A stretch of 64,000 nucleotides of DNA from Mucilaginibacter flavus (GTDB lineage: Bacteria > Bacteroidota > Bacteroidia > Sphingobacteriales > Sphingobacteriaceae), in the NCBI RefSeq assembly GCF_030409315.1, contig NZ_JAUFPS010000017.1, forward strand, positions 1 to 64,000, written 5' to 3'. The position numbers and the translations under genes were made by a program. Shown here one piece after another: positions 40,899 through 52,300 of the stretch. The notes beneath the pieces are model-generated. The model worked only from the letters and a program-made list of their open reading frames with translations. It ran no database searches and was not told the DNA's origin. Each line of letters begins with the position of its first letter. The stretch's first letter is position 1.

Positions 40899-42830
40899 TT
40901 ACTTAAGCCTGTTTGAGCTATTTGCACTAATTACTCCTGTGAAACCACCCCTGGGCAGGCATTTAATTTGCATCGTACCCGATTTTTTGATACTACTGGT
41001 TTCGCTTGTTATAGATTTAGTGTCTATACCGTCCTTGAATATCTGGAAAGAATAGTCTGAGTTGCCTAAAAAGTTAAACGTAATATTGAGCGTTTGCGCG
41101 GTATCTTTTCCGTTAAGCCCGGCAACATACCAAAGTTTACCTTTTCTTCGCGCTATAACAACCGTTTCGCCCGGGTAACCATTTATCAGCTTTGTTTCAT
41201 CCCAGGTTGTAGGAAAGTTCTTTAGAAATTCCCGGGGTTCATCAGGTAGGGCATAATAGGCAGAAGGCTTGTCTGCAAAATGCTGGACTCCAGATTCAAA
41301 TACCACGGCCAAAGCCAATTCATGAGCAAAAGAAGTTTTATGTTCATGTTGCGAATTGGAAAAAGTTACCGGTGTGTAATCCATAGAGCCTACTATATTC
41401 CTGGTAAATGGAAGAGTGGTATTATGCGCGGCAGCTTTATCTGTTAAAACGCCGTTATTGTTATACCATTCTGCACCATATACCGCTTCGGTACTCATCA
41501 AATTGGGATAAGTGCGCGCCCACCCCCGGGGTATGGTAGCTCCGTGAAAATTTACCAGCAGGTTGTGTTTTGCCGCATCCTCCAAAATATCAATATAATA
41601 TTGCATCATAGCTTGCTGATCACCCGCAAAAAAGTCGACTTTAATACCTGATACTCCAATTTCTGTCAGCCATGAAAATTCCTTTTCTCTTTTTTCGTGC
41701 GTTAACAGCCTGTCAGCAGGTGTTGCGCCAAGCCACTCGGTACCGGAGTTATACCATAAAAGTGTTTTGATGCCTTTACTCCTGGCATAGTTCAACGCGT
41801 CTTTTAAAGTTCCTCCGTTTGCCATGGTATCCCATTCCCAGTCAATAAGTACATATGGCCATTTCATTTTTACTGCAAGGTCAATGTATTCAATCACCCT
41901 TTGATAATCCTTTGACCCGTGGTTGTATGCCCAATACACCCAGGCCGCACTTCCGGGTTCAATCCATTTGGTGTCTTTAAAGGCAGTAGGTTCGCTCACA
42001 TCGGTAATCAGTGTGCTTTCTACCAAATCGGCCAGTTTTCCTACTATCATCACATGCCATTGCGATTTCCACGGCAAACCGGAAACTGCTCCGCCGTGCA
42101 TGTCTTTTTTTGCCACAGGATAACTCACTTTATACACGTTTGTATTTTGTTTATTATTAAGCCTTGCCGCGCAATTTTGCCTGGTTATACCCGCCTCAGA
42201 AATGAGTACCCATAATGACTGGTTATTAGCCTTATACAAGGCCGGATATCCCCATTCGCCGCTGTTTTTCTCATCAGCCCCACCGGTACTAAGCGGATAA
42301 AAATTTTCATAAGATTGATCAAATGGCTGCATCCATCTCGCTGTACCCTCGGGGATAACATAGGCTGTCGCTTCATCTTTAATAGATAAACTGGAGTCTG
42401 AGTGATTTGGAAAAGTGTACCTGAAAGCAACCCCGTCGTTATAAACCCTGAAAGTGATATTCAAGGGTTGTTTTGAGTTGTTTTGATAATTAAATGTTTT
42501 TTCGGTGCCAAAGTTTTCGCAAAGCTTGCGCTTTCCTGTCAGCATTTCGTATTTGTCATGAACCAATACAGGTTTGCTTTCACCAATGAGTTTAAGATTT
42601 GATGTGAATTGCTGATCCTCCCTTACAATGCCCAGGGGCGAAGCCGGCAGCACTTCAATATAAGCCTCCTTGCTTTTATAAAGTACTTTAAAATAGGCTT
42701 GGCTTAATCCTTTTTCTTCTGCGGGCCGCATTTCCACAACTAACTTGATTTTTTTATTAGGGGATAAAATTTGTTGGGCATAACCAACGGAGCTTAAAAA
42801 AAAGCTCAGAATAAGAAAAACGCTTTTCAT
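40899..42830 (-). CDS. GH97 retaining-type alpha-galactosidase-like enzyme
   Basis: 643 residues, signal peptide ending SSVGYAQQ. Three GH97 parts: N-terminal beta-super-sandwich (about 20-280), (beta/alpha)8 barrel (about 285-545) and C-terminal sandwich. The barrel strand GIKVDFF places Asp399 as nucleophile, as in the retaining (alpha-galactosidase) branch of GH97; the inverting alpha-glucosidase branch (SusB) lacks this Asp. The acid/base is Glu448 or Glu454 in STEAVYGAEW, the latter matching the spacing I recall from the studied retaining enzyme. Calcium-binding Glu residues are typical. First gene of a probable GH97-GH29 operon transcribed in the same direction as the AraC gene upstream. 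alpha-Galactosidase or beta-L-arabinopyranosidase are both known activities of this branch. Confidence 0.9.
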   Translation of the reverse strand: MKSVFLILSFFLSSVGYAQQILSPNKKIKLVVEMRPAEEKGLSQAYFKVLYKSKEAYIEVLPASPLGIVREDQQFTSNLKLIGESKPVLVHDKYEMLTGKRKLCENFGTEKTFNYQNNSKQPLNITFRVYNDGVAFRYTFPNHSDSSLSIKDEATAYVIPEGTARWMQPFDQSYENFYPLSTGGADEKNSGEWGYPALYKANNQSLWVLISEAGITRQNCAARLNNKQNTNVYKVSYPVAKKDMHGGAVSGLPWKSQWHVMIVGKLADLVESTLITDVSEPTAFKDTKWIEPGSAAWVYWAYNHGSKDYQRVIEYIDLAVKMKWPYVLIDWEWDTMANGGTLKDALNYARSKGIKTLLWYNSGTEWLGATPADRLLTHEKREKEFSWLTEIGVSGIKVDFFAGDQQAMMQYYIDILEDAAKHNLLVNFHGATIPRGWARTYPNLMSTEAVYGAEWYNNNGVLTDKAAAHNTTLPFTRNIVGSMDYTPVTFSNSQHEHKTSFAHELALAVVFESGVQHFADKPSAYYALPDEPREFLKNFPTTWDETKLINGYPGETVVIARRKGKLWYVAGLNGKDTAQTLNITFNFLGNSDYSFQIFKDGIDTKSITSETSSIKKSGTMQIKCLPRGGFTGVISANSSNRLK

Positions 42831-43276
42831 TTTAAATTTTTATAAAGGTTTAATTCTGCAGTTGAAATATTTTATCCATTATCACCCATTTTTCACCGAT
42901 TGCAGGCCGGAAGGGGGATTCTGAAATTTTATAACGGTTTGATTCTATTTAGAATAGGGTAAATTATTCATTGGCTTATAAAAGGTTCGATAGTAATTTA
43001 CCGGTACGGGCTGTATCCAATAAAGCTATTTGGTGAAAACAAAATTAGGTAAAGGCAGTCCTTGCAGAATTGCGTCAATCAGACTTTCTTTTAAACAAAA
43101 CCGACATTAGCATATTGAGCAATGCGAATTGTTAAAGTAAGCCTTGACTAAATAAATTACAAAAGAGAATGTTGACAAAACAATAAGCAGCTTCTGTGGT
43201 ATAATTGGCGTATTATTTCAAATAATCAGCTTTTTTGAGCGGTTACTGATTGTGATTATATTGGGTTACTGGTAGA
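42831..43276. other. Gene-free stretch between AraC gene and GH97
   Basis: 446 bp without a gene. It should hold the GH97 promoter. A 14-bp palindrome ATTCTATTTAGAAT (42942-42955) lies 112 bp before the GH97 start and could be an operator, but it is short and AT-rich. Confidence 0.35.
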
Positions 43277-44164
43277 TTAATGATTAAAGCCAACCCTGAA
43301 TATTTGTTTTTTGTATACACTTGGTGATACCCCGGTTAGCTTTTTGAAGGTTTTGGAAAAATAGGATAGATTATCAAATCCTGTTTGAGTGCAAATTTCG
43401 GAATGAGACATTCTGGTTGTTGCCATCAGATATTGTGCCCGCTCAACACGTTTTTCGTTAATATAATTTAACGGCCTACTTCCCGTATATTGTTTAAACT
43501 GCCTGGAAAAGTAGTCTACATTTTGATTAACGCGGGAGGCGAGCTGATGCACCGAAAGATCGATGTGTAAATTAACAAGGATATAATTTAATGTTTCTGC
43601 AATTTTTACAGGTATGAGTTTATGCTCCGGATGTTTGAATAGTTTGGGATTAAGGAACTTGGCAGTTAGCATCATCAGGATACCCTGGGTTTCCAGGTAT
43701 ATTGAAGTGTTTTGTTGATTGTTAAGTTCCTGGTATTCCTTGTAAAAAATGTCTTTTTCATACACTTTCGGATTGTCAGACCTGTTAATCCCTCTTCCGG
43801 GGTTAATTTGAAGCAACCTGGTAAAAAGGCTGAGATCCATTTCAGAAGATTTTGCTTTCAATATAGTTCTGTTATTGGCGAATAAAGAATTTCCATCAAC
43901 AGAATCCTCAAAAAATTGCACAAAATACTGCCCCAGGAAATTGTTGCAGCTCAGATTACATAAGGTAAAGCTCGGAATGATATACAAATAACCTGGTTCA
44001 AGCTTTAGTGAACTGCCAGCATCTGATATTTCACCTTCGCCATCATCAATATAATAAATACGATAATAAGGACTGATAACATTCCTGTAATTCCATTTGG
44101 AGTTAAGCCTTACATAGTCAACATTTAGGAGCGAAAAGGTATGTTGTAAGTTTCTTTTGATCAT
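43277..44164 (-). CDS. AraC-family transcriptional regulator
   Basis: 295 residues, no signal peptide, cytoplasmic. N-terminal cupin-like AraC ligand-binding region (YYRIYYIDDGEGEISDAG and LEPGYLYIIPSF, residues about 30-80). C-terminal double HTH of AraC/XylS type (about 195-290), with DLSVHQLASRVNQNVDYFSRQFKQ and the classic second helix ending CTQTGFDNLSYFSKTFKK. It probably senses a sugar and activates the GH97-GH29 genes just downstream on the same strand; it is also head-to-head with the HTCS at 44579, sharing a 414-bp region. Ligand unknown. Confidence 0.92.
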   Translation of the reverse strand: MIKRNLQHTFSLLNVDYVRLNSKWNYRNVISPYYRIYYIDDGEGEISDAGSSLKLEPGYLYIIPSFTLCNLSCNNFLGQYFVQFFEDSVDGNSLFANNRTILKAKSSEMDLSLFTRLLQINPGRGINRSDNPKVYEKDIFYKEYQELNNQQNTSIYLETQGILMMLTAKFLNPKLFKHPEHKLIPVKIAETLNYILVNLHIDLSVHQLASRVNQNVDYFSRQFKQYTGSRPLNYINEKRVERAQYLMATTRMSHSEICTQTGFDNLSYFSKTFKKLTGVSPSVYKKQIFRVGFNH

Positions 44165-44578
44165 TACAGTTACAAATATGCAATTTGCCGGAATATTATA
44201 AGTGGATACTTGCTTTTTAAATAAGATAAAGTCGGTTTTTTACAAAAAAAAGTCTATTTCAGCCAAGTTATAGGAAACGGATTGCCGTACGTTTGAATTA
44301 ACCAATATAAGAATATAACATCTTTAAAAGCAGCATTACTTAACTCTTACAGCACGCGTTGGCCGTAGCATAAATTGCCTGATGAAAGGCATTTAAAAGA
44401 TGTTGCCAGATAAAACAGTAAATAGAAGCAATAGTTTTGGTCAAAGATTGATTGACGATGTTTTGGATTGATATATTCAAATTCGATATTTACAGAAACC
44501 AAATTTGAAATTCCTTTGTGAACCGCAGATAGCCTATATTATTGATTGATTTTATAAAACCGCCGATCCTCTAAAGCT
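44165..44578. other. Divergent control region between AraC gene and HTCS
   Basis: 414 bp, AT-rich, no gene. It must carry promoters for both regulators. I see no strong palindrome; a TTTG followed about 21 bp later by TATTTAC just upstream of the HTCS (about 44460-44500) is a weak Bacteroidota promoter candidate. Confidence 0.35.
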
Positions 44579-47500
44579 ATGAGATATAAAATATCCTTAA
44601 GCGTTCTTATCATTTTGTTTACGGTTTTTAGTGTTTATGCGCAAAACGGCAAATACCAGTTTTCACAGCTAAGCAGAAGCAATGGGCTTTCTCACAATCA
44701 GGTTAATTCTGTTTTTAAAGATTCTGAAGGTTTCATGTGGTTCGGTACTGCATCGGGCCTTAATCGTTATGATGGCTATACGTTTAAAATATTCAAACAT
44801 GACGCCGATAATAAAAAATCCCTTAACGACGATTTTATAACCGGTATTTTTGAGGGACCCGGCAAAAAATTATGGGTATCAACACGGAGAGGTTATTGTT
44901 TTTATGATCCTGAAACAGAGCAATTTGATAGCGACGTATCGGGAATGGCCGGTTCCTTAAAACTTCCCGGGTATCCTTATGTCTCTAAAATAATTAGCAC
45001 TGGCCAGGGTGAGTTTTGGTTTATATGCCCCGATTCTGGTCTTTACAGGTATAATGAATTAAACAAAACAACCAGGAGGTATTATCACCACAGTTCCGGT
45101 GCTTCATTATATTCAAATTATATTGCAGATATGACACGGGATGCCACCGGCAATATATGGTTAGCATACCGCGACGGTGTGGTTGAGAGGTTTGATATTA
45201 AACAAAACAAAGTTACTTACCACACCGATGTGTTTAGTAAAACAACCAGTAACAACGGGGGGAATTACTCAATTACTGTAGATGGGGACAATGATTTGTG
45301 GTTATATTCTCCTAATTTCAATTCAGGTGCATATTATTACAGTCCTTCTTCAGGAGTATTCAGGCACATTACAGATGAATCGGCAGGGGCAAAATTAAAG
45401 TCGAATATTATTGGCAATATTATCCAGGCCGATGATGGCCTGATATGGATAGCCACCGACCATGGCGGTATAAACCTGTTAGATAAAAAAAAATTCACCG
45501 TAACCTACTTACTGAACCGTGAGGACGATGCTAAGTCGCTAAGTCAAAACAGCGTGACTCTTTATAAAGATGATTCGGGAATTATGTGGGCCGGCACCTT
45601 TAAAGAAGGGGTGAGCTATTATCATAAAAATATTATCCGATTTCCGCTTTACAGGCACTTCGCTTCAGACTCTAAAAGCTTAAGTTTTGAAGATGTTAAC
45701 AAGTTTGTTGAAGATAAAAGCGGTAACCTTTGGATTGGCACAAACGGAGGAGGGCTAATTTACTTTAACCGTAAAACGGGTAGTTTTAAACAGTATAAGT
45801 ACGATCCGCGAAATTCAAATAGTCTTAGCAATGATATCATTGTTAGTTTATGTATAGATCATGAACAGCAATTATGGATAGGAACCTACTTTGGCGGGCT
45901 TGATTGCTTTGACGGGAAAAAATTTATTCATTTTAAACATGATGATAAGGTAGCCGGCAGTATTGCCGACAACCGTGTATGGAGTATACTTGAAGATTCT
46001 TCGAACAGGTTATGGATAGGAACATTTGCCGCGGGGCTTCAAATATTTGACAGGGACAAAAAAATATTTTCTCCGCCTTTTAAGCAAACGGATATCAGAT
46101 CGCCTTATATATCCACGCTTTTTGAGGATAGGATGGGTAATATTTGGGTAGGCGGATATTTTGGCGTTGATGTAATCTTGAAAAACAAAGCCCGGGTTGT
46201 TCATTACAGCGCCGATGGAAAGGGCACAAACAGATTGATTAGTAACAGCATAAATTGTATTACACAGGATAGCCGCGGTCTCATCTGGGTAGCAACGGTT
46301 GAAGGTGTAAGCATAGTTAACCCTCAAACAGGATTTATCAGATCGTTAACAGCGCAAAACGGATTGCCAGCCAAGATCATAATGGATATACTGGAGGATA
46401 GCCAGGGAACAATATGGTTAAGTACAGCAAACGGATTGAGCAGAATAAGTTTTACCAACAAAAAAGCGCCTTATACTGTCAAATTTGAAAACTTTGACGA
46501 AACAGATGGCCTGCAGGGCCGGGAGTTTAACACGCGCGCTGCACTTAAAACCAGCAAGGACGAATTGATATTTGGAGGTGGACATGGTTTTAACATTTTT
46601 GCCCCTGCAACCATACATGCCAATATATATAAGCCCAAATTGGTTTTTACCGATTTTATGCTGTTTAACAAAAGCATAAAGGCTAATGAAGAAATTAACG
46701 GACATGTAATATTGTCCAAAGCCATTTCAGCAACTCGTGAACTAACACTTACACATAGCGAAAACGCGTTTACAATTGAATTTGCCGCGCTCAATTTTTT
46801 TAACCCCAATAAAGTAAAACATCAATATATGATGGAGGGTTTTGATAAGGATTGGCTCGATGCGGATAACGCTACGCGAAAAGCTTCATACACCAACCTT
46901 GATGGCGGCGATTATATTTTTAAGGTGCGGGCAATTAGCCAGGAGGGACAATGGACCCCAGATTATACATCCTTAAAAATTAAAGTGTTGCCTCCGTTCT
47001 GGAAGTCAACAATAGCTTATTTTATATATGTGTTGCTTTTATCAGCAGCTCTTTTTTTTATGCGCCGGCGGGGAATTCAAAAAATAAGAAGACAGTTTGC
47101 TGTTGAAAAGGAAAAGCAGGAGGCTCAATTATTAATTGAGCACGAGCGTCAGGAGGCCAGGCGTATGCATGACCTTGATATGATGAAAATTAAGTTTTTT
47201 ACCAACGTGAGCCATGAATTCAGAACTCCTATATCATTGATTATGGCTCCGGTTGATAAAATTTTGAAGCACACTGAGGCGGAGGACCAGAGGTACCAGC
47301 TACAAATGATAAACCGTAATGCCAAACGTTTACTAAATATGGTAAATCAGTTACTTGATTTCAGAAAAATGGAAGTGCAGGAACTCCGGTTGCATGCACG
47401 AAACGGGGATATTATAAGTTTTATCAAAGAAATGGTTTACTCTTTTTCAGATGTGGCCGAGAAAAAGCATATCAGACTGGTATTCGATTCTGAAATTCAA

Positions 47501-48745
47501 AGCCTGATAATCAACTTTGATCACGATAAAATAGAGCGTATCATCTTTAATTTACTTTCCAATGCATTTAAATTTACTCCGGGGGATGGACACATAAGTG
47601 TTTTATTGGCAACAATTGAAAAAGCATTTCAAAAAACATTACTGGAAATAAAGATAATTGATACCGGAATTGGAATCCCGTTTGATAAACAAGATAAGAT
47701 TTTTGAGCGCTTTTTTCAAAACGAAGTACCTGGCTCTATGGTTAACCAGGGAAGCGGTATAGGCTTGTCGATAACTAAAGAGTTTGTAAAGCTGCATAAT
47801 GGCAAAATATCAGTAGAGAGCGAACAAGGACGAGGTACCTGTTTTACAATATTATTACCAATTGATCTTGTAATGGAAGAACAAGTAACCCTCAAAGAAC
47901 TTTACCAACCCGCCACAGCGGCAGTAAGCGAAACCCCAGATGGGATATGGGCGGTAAATGGTAATACCATTAAAAAACTCACAGTTTTGCTGGTTGAAGA
48001 CAACGAAGATTTTAGGTTTTACTTGAAGGATAATTTAAATGACAGCTTTAATATTATTGAAGCCGCCAATGGAAAAGAAGGATGGCAAAAAGCGCTCGCG
48101 CTGCATCCTAATATGGTAGTCAGCGATATCAGCATGCCCGAAATGAATGGTATAGACCTATGCCGGAAAATACGTAACGATAAGCGAACATCGCATATCC
48201 CCGTTGTGTTACTCACCGCTGTTACGGGCGAAGATATACAATTACAAGGACTCGAAACCGGTGCCAATGACTACTTGACCAAGCCCTTTAACTTCGAGAT
48301 CCTGCTCTCCAAATTGAAAAACATACTGGCCATACAGGAAGATATGCGCAGAACCTATCAAAAGCAATTGGACGTTAAGCCAACAGAAGTCATGAGCGAA
48401 TCGTTTGATGAGGCCTTTATAAAAAAAGCATTACAGGTTATTGAAAAAAACATTGACAATGCCGATTTCTCGGTAGAGGAGTTGAGCGGTGAATTATGTG
48501 TAAGCCGGGTTACGCTGTATAAAAGGGCATTGGCTTTAACTGGTAAATCACCTGTGGAACTCATCAGGTCTATCCGTTTAAAGCGTGCTGCACAATTGCT
48601 TGAAAACTCGCAGTTAACCATATCCCAAATATCGTACAAGGTTGGCTTTAAAAGCCAAAAATATTTTGTGCGCTCCTTTAAGGCAGAGTTCAATTGTCTT
48701 CCATCTGCATATGCTACTACTAAAAAGCATGGGGCGTCTAATTAA
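44579..48745 (+). CDS. Hybrid two-component sensor/regulator (HTCS) (2)
   Basis: 1388 residues. Signal peptide MRYKISLSVLIILFTVFS to YAQNG, two Reg_prop beta-propellers (about 25-690), Y_Y_Y domain (about 715-795), membrane helix (about 803-828), a short coiled linker rich in Glu/Arg, histidine kinase with His879 in NVSHEFRTP, ATPase box GSGIGLSITKEF, receiver with Asp1183 in VVSDISMP, and AraC-type HTH (about 1285-1385). It transcribes toward the susC-susD-SGBP-GH5-GH3-GH2-GH42 run 640 bp downstream and very likely controls it in response to a beta-glucan or xyloglucan oligosaccharide. It is a paralogue of the HTCS at 12016-16161 with the same domain order. Confidence 0.95.
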   Translation: MRYKISLSVLIILFTVFSVYAQNGKYQFSQLSRSNGLSHNQVNSVFKDSEGFMWFGTASGLNRYDGYTFKIFKHDADNKKSLNDDFITGIFEGPGKKLWVSTRRGYCFYDPETEQFDSDVSGMAGSLKLPGYPYVSKIISTGQGEFWFICPDSGLYRYNELNKTTRRYYHHSSGASLYSNYIADMTRDATGNIWLAYRDGVVERFDIKQNKVTYHTDVFSKTTSNNGGNYSITVDGDNDLWLYSPNFNSGAYYYSPSSGVFRHITDESAGAKLKSNIIGNIIQADDGLIWIATDHGGINLLDKKKFTVTYLLNREDDAKSLSQNSVTLYKDDSGIMWAGTFKEGVSYYHKNIIRFPLYRHFASDSKSLSFEDVNKFVEDKSGNLWIGTNGGGLIYFNRKTGSFKQYKYDPRNSNSLSNDIIVSLCIDHEQQLWIGTYFGGLDCFDGKKFIHFKHDDKVAGSIADNRVWSILEDSSNRLWIGTFAAGLQIFDRDKKIFSPPFKQTDIRSPYISTLFEDRMGNIWVGGYFGVDVILKNKARVVHYSADGKGTNRLISNSINCITQDSRGLIWVATVEGVSIVNPQTGFIRSLTAQNGLPAKIIMDILEDSQGTIWLSTANGLSRISFTNKKAPYTVKFENFDETDGLQGREFNTRAALKTSKDELIFGGGHGFNIFAPATIHANIYKPKLVFTDFMLFNKSIKANEEINGHVILSKAISATRELTLTHSENAFTIEFAALNFFNPNKVKHQYMMEGFDKDWLDADNATRKASYTNLDGGDYIFKVRAISQEGQWTPDYTSLKIKVLPPFWKSTIAYFIYVLLLSAALFFMRRRGIQKIRRQFAVEKEKQEAQLLIEHERQEARRMHDLDMMKIKFFTNVSHEFRTPISLIMAPVDKILKHTEAEDQRYQLQMINRNAKRLLNMVNQLLDFRKMEVQELRLHARNGDIISFIKEMVYSFSDVAEKKHIRLVFDSEIQSLIINFDHDKIERIIFNLLSNAFKFTPGDGHISVLLATIEKAFQKTLLEIKIIDTGIGIPFDKQDKIFERFFQNEVPGSMVNQGSGIGLSITKEFVKLHNGKISVESEQGRGTCFTILLPIDLVMEEQVTLKELYQPATAAVSETPDGIWAVNGNTIKKLTVLLVEDNEDFRFYLKDNLNDSFNIIEAANGKEGWQKALALHPNMVVSDISMPEMNGIDLCRKIRNDKRTSHIPVVLLTAVTGEDIQLQGLETGANDYLTKPFNFEILLSKLKNILAIQEDMRRTYQKQLDVKPTEVMSESFDEAFIKKALQVIEKNIDNADFSVEELSGELCVSRVTLYKRALALTGKSPVELIRSIRLKRAAQLLENSQLTISQISYKVGFKSQKYFVRSFKAEFNCLPSAYATTKKHGASN

Positions 48746-48917
48746 AAGCTATTCAACCTGATATGCTTTTTTTACAATTTCTCTTTTTAGGCCCATTTTG
48801 TTAACCAATTTAGTTATTGTACTTCCCTTAATAAGCCAAAATATCTATATTTTGTTATTTAAATAACTGTTAATCAGTGCTTTGTATTGAGTTAACATTT
48901 GTACCCCTATTTGTAAA

Positions 48918-48927
48918 CAATCGATTG
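48918..48927. promoter_or_regulatory. LacI-type palindrome CAATCGATTG (copy 3 of 3)
   Basis: Context GTAAACAATCGATTGCGGCA, 460 bp upstream of the susC start and 173 bp after the HTCS stop. Same core as at 16312-16321 and 34425-34434. Confidence 0.55.
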
Positions 48928-49064
48928 CGGCATCCCTTGTAATTTTAACTCATACAAAGCGGCATAAATTCAACATAGCTGTCGCAAGCCTGCAATCCGG
49001 TAATGGTGCAGGCACATAACCAATTAATAGTAACCTGATTAAACCAAGCATTATGCCAAAACGT

Positions 49065-49078
49065 GTACTTATAAGTAC
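49065..49078. promoter_or_regulatory. Palindrome GTACTTATAAGTAC upstream of susC
   Basis: Perfect 14-bp palindrome about 310 bp upstream of the susC start. AT-rich with no recognised family; could be an operator or chance. Confidence 0.3.
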
Positions 49079-49386
49079 TTGTATTATCCGTCTGTCGGGC
49101 AGCCGCCCAAACAGTTGCAAAGCCAATGTTAATACCACATATATAACCTGGTTGCAATAGACTTCTTGCAACAATAGCCGGCGGTTTCTCACAAATTAGC
49201 TTCCTGATCTGATGTTAGTAGTGCCATTAACCGCTATTGTTCGGGAGAAATAATTTCAATACTAACAGGTAAATACGATTGAGAAATAACGCCGGAAGCA
49301 AAATAATTATGAATGAAAGAAGAACCAATTAAGTACTAACCAACCAACAATGAACCAATTATTAAACTTTAAAATCCTTTTAAAAG

Positions 49387-52300
49387 ATGGATAAAAATTT
49401 ACAAAGAAGAGTGAAATGCCAGATTTCATTATTTATTACGGGCATGTTTCTTTATTTTTCGGCCCATGCACAAACGGTAAATATTACCGGTAAAATAACA
49501 AGCTCTGACGATGGTGCTCCAATACCAGGAGCAAGCATTAAAATTAAAGGGACTGCCCTTGGTACTGTATCCAGTATTGACGGTAGCTATGCAATAGCGG
49601 CCGAGCCAGGTAAAATACTCGTATTTAACTTTTTAGGTTTTGCACCGCAGGAAATAGCAGTTAAGCGGGCTGGCGCAATTAACGTAAAGCTTAATTCAAC
49701 ATCCAGTAATTTGAACGAGGTTGTTGTTATAGGTTATGCTAAGGCACGAAGAAAAGATGTTACAGGATCTATCAGTTCAATATCGGGAATGGATTTGCGC
49801 CAAACGCAACCAACTACTTTTGACCAGGCCCTGCAAGGTAAGGTTGCAGGAGTTGTTGTTCAACAGGTATCGGGCCAGCCTGGTGGCGGCGTATCTATTC
49901 AAATACGCGGGGTATCGTCAATAAGCGGCTCTAATTCGCCACTGTACGTAATAGATGGTATTATTATCCCTCCTGTTTCTGACCCCGGTAATGGTTCTAA
50001 TCCATTAAATAGTATCAATCCTGCCGAAATTGAATCAATAGATGTATTGAAAGATGCTTCGGCAACAGCCATATATGGTTCGCAGGCAACCAATGGCGTA
50101 GTTGTTATCACCACAAAAAGAGGCAAAGCCGGACCACCACGGATAACTTATGATTTTTATACCGGTTACCAGGAAATAGTCAAGCGGCTCCCTACAGTAA
50201 ATTTGCCACAATTTGCTACTTTCATTAACGCCCGGGCCGCTGTCTGGGGTTTCGATTCGAGGCCTGAATTTGCCAATCCGCAATATTTAGGCCCGGGCAC
50301 CGACTGGCAAAAAGAATTATTCCGGAAAGCCCCGATGATGAATCACACATTTACGGTAAGCGGTGGGGATGCCAGAACCCAATATTTACTATCAACCTCG
50401 TATTTTGACCAGGAAGGGATTGCCCTTGGATCTGATTTTAAAAGATACTCCTTGAGGCTGAATTTAGATAACAAAACCACTGATTGGCTAAAAATAGGAA
50501 CCAGCCTTCAATTAGCGCATATTAATGAAAATGTAAATTCAACGGCCAGTAATGTAATCAGCACCGCGCTAAGCATAACTCCCGATGTTCCGGTAACAAA
50601 CGGTGATGGTTCCTTTGGTGGTGTTACCAACCCCAATGGGTGGGTACAACCAGTTGCCAACCCGGTGGCATTGGCGAGCATTGTCAAAGACCTAAAAAGG
50701 AGGAATCAGATATTCGGCAATGTGTATGCTGAAATACAGTTTACTAAAGATCTGTCGCTGCGAAATGAATTATCCGGTAACTTCGATTTTAATACGGAAG
50801 ACAGGTTTTCACCAACTTATAGTTTTGGTAAAGACACTCCCAGTCCTAACTTCGGTTCCTCTTCTGCCGGTCAAAATTTTTATATAGTCATCCGCAATTT
50901 TCTTACTTATAACCATAATTTCAATAAATTTCATATCGACGCCTTAGCAGGGCATGAATCGCAGGAGAGCACTTTTCAAAATCTTGGCGGTGCACGTAAG
51001 AATTTTCCTTCAAACAACGTACAGGCGCTTAGTGCAGGGGATGCTACTACAGCTACAAACTACGGCGATAATTCAAATTCAAACCCCACCGGCGGTTCGG
51101 CACAGGAATCCTATTTCGGGCGTATCAATTTTTCATGGGCTGATAAATACCTGCTCACCGGCAATTTACGGAACGATGGCTCTTCAAATTTTCCCACCAA
51201 TAATCGTTGTGTTACTACTTATTCAGGTGGGTTTGCCTGGAAAATTAATAATGAGGCATTTTTAAAAGATGTGAAAAGTATAAATGAATTGAAGTTGAGA
51301 CTCGGTTACGGTCTTACCAACAATCAAGGCATACCGGGTAATACCTTTGTAACCCAACTTGCATCGGTGGCAAATGGCTTATCAGGCACAGCGCAGTTTC
51401 AAAACAATTTGGCAAATCCGTCTGTGAAATGGGAAAAAACAGATTATTACAGTGCCGGGATTGACGGATCGTTTTGGAATGGACGGTTAGGCTTTTCATT
51501 AGACGTTTACGACCGCGAAACAAAAGGCCTTTTATTACAGGTGCCGCTTCCGGGATACACAGGTACCGTTGCGGGTTATGGACCGGGATCTATGCAAGCG
51601 CCTTATGCCAATGTTGGCTCGCTAAGCAACAAAGGGTTTGACTTACAAATCAACGCTACCAATATCAACTCTAAAAATTTCATTTGGAAAACTGCTTTTA
51701 CCATATCGCGGAATATTAATAAAGTAATCTACTTAGGTGCAGGGGGAAGTGAGGCTAACTTAAGCAAGAAATCTTACACAATTAACGATGTAATTGAAAA
51801 AACGGTGGTGGGCCAGCCCATTGGCGAATTTTATGGTTATGTGTTTGATGGGGTTTTTGCAACTCCAAAAGATTTTCAAAACCATGCCCGGACTGCTGAC
51901 CCAAATGGTAACCCTTATCCGGTTTCTCCAGCGGGTGGCGGTATCTGGTACGGCGATCGTATGTTTAAGGATTTGAATGGCGACGGTATTATTGATTCAA
52001 AGGATCAAACCTTTTTGGGCTCCCCGATCCCCAAATTCCAGTATGGTATCAATAATACATTTAACTACAAAAATTTTGATCTGAATATTTTCTTCAGTGG
52101 CAGCTATGGCAACAAGGTGTTCAATCAAATGGCTATACAACAGTCCGATCCGCAAAATCATACTACCTATTTTACATCGGTATTGAATTATGCACGTTTG
52201 GGCATGGTAGATCCTAACGGTTCTTCATCCGATGTTAACAATGTATATGTTACCAACCCGAATACAACAATTGTAGGATTGAGAAATGACAATACCAACG

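Larger units (their letters stand above)
48746..49386. other. Control region upstream of susC (2)
   Basis: 641 bp with no credible gene (two overlapping minus-strand frames of 70-80 codons lack any signal). It contains the CAATCGATTG palindrome at 48918-48927 and a 14-bp palindrome GTACTTATAAGTAC at 49065-49078. This is the expected promoter region of the long susC to GH42 run. Confidence 0.5.

Noticed and set aside
48945..49192. Overlapping minus-strand frames of 70 and 80 codons upstream of susC 2
   Set aside because: Two frames over the same AT-rich control region, with no protein-like features in either.
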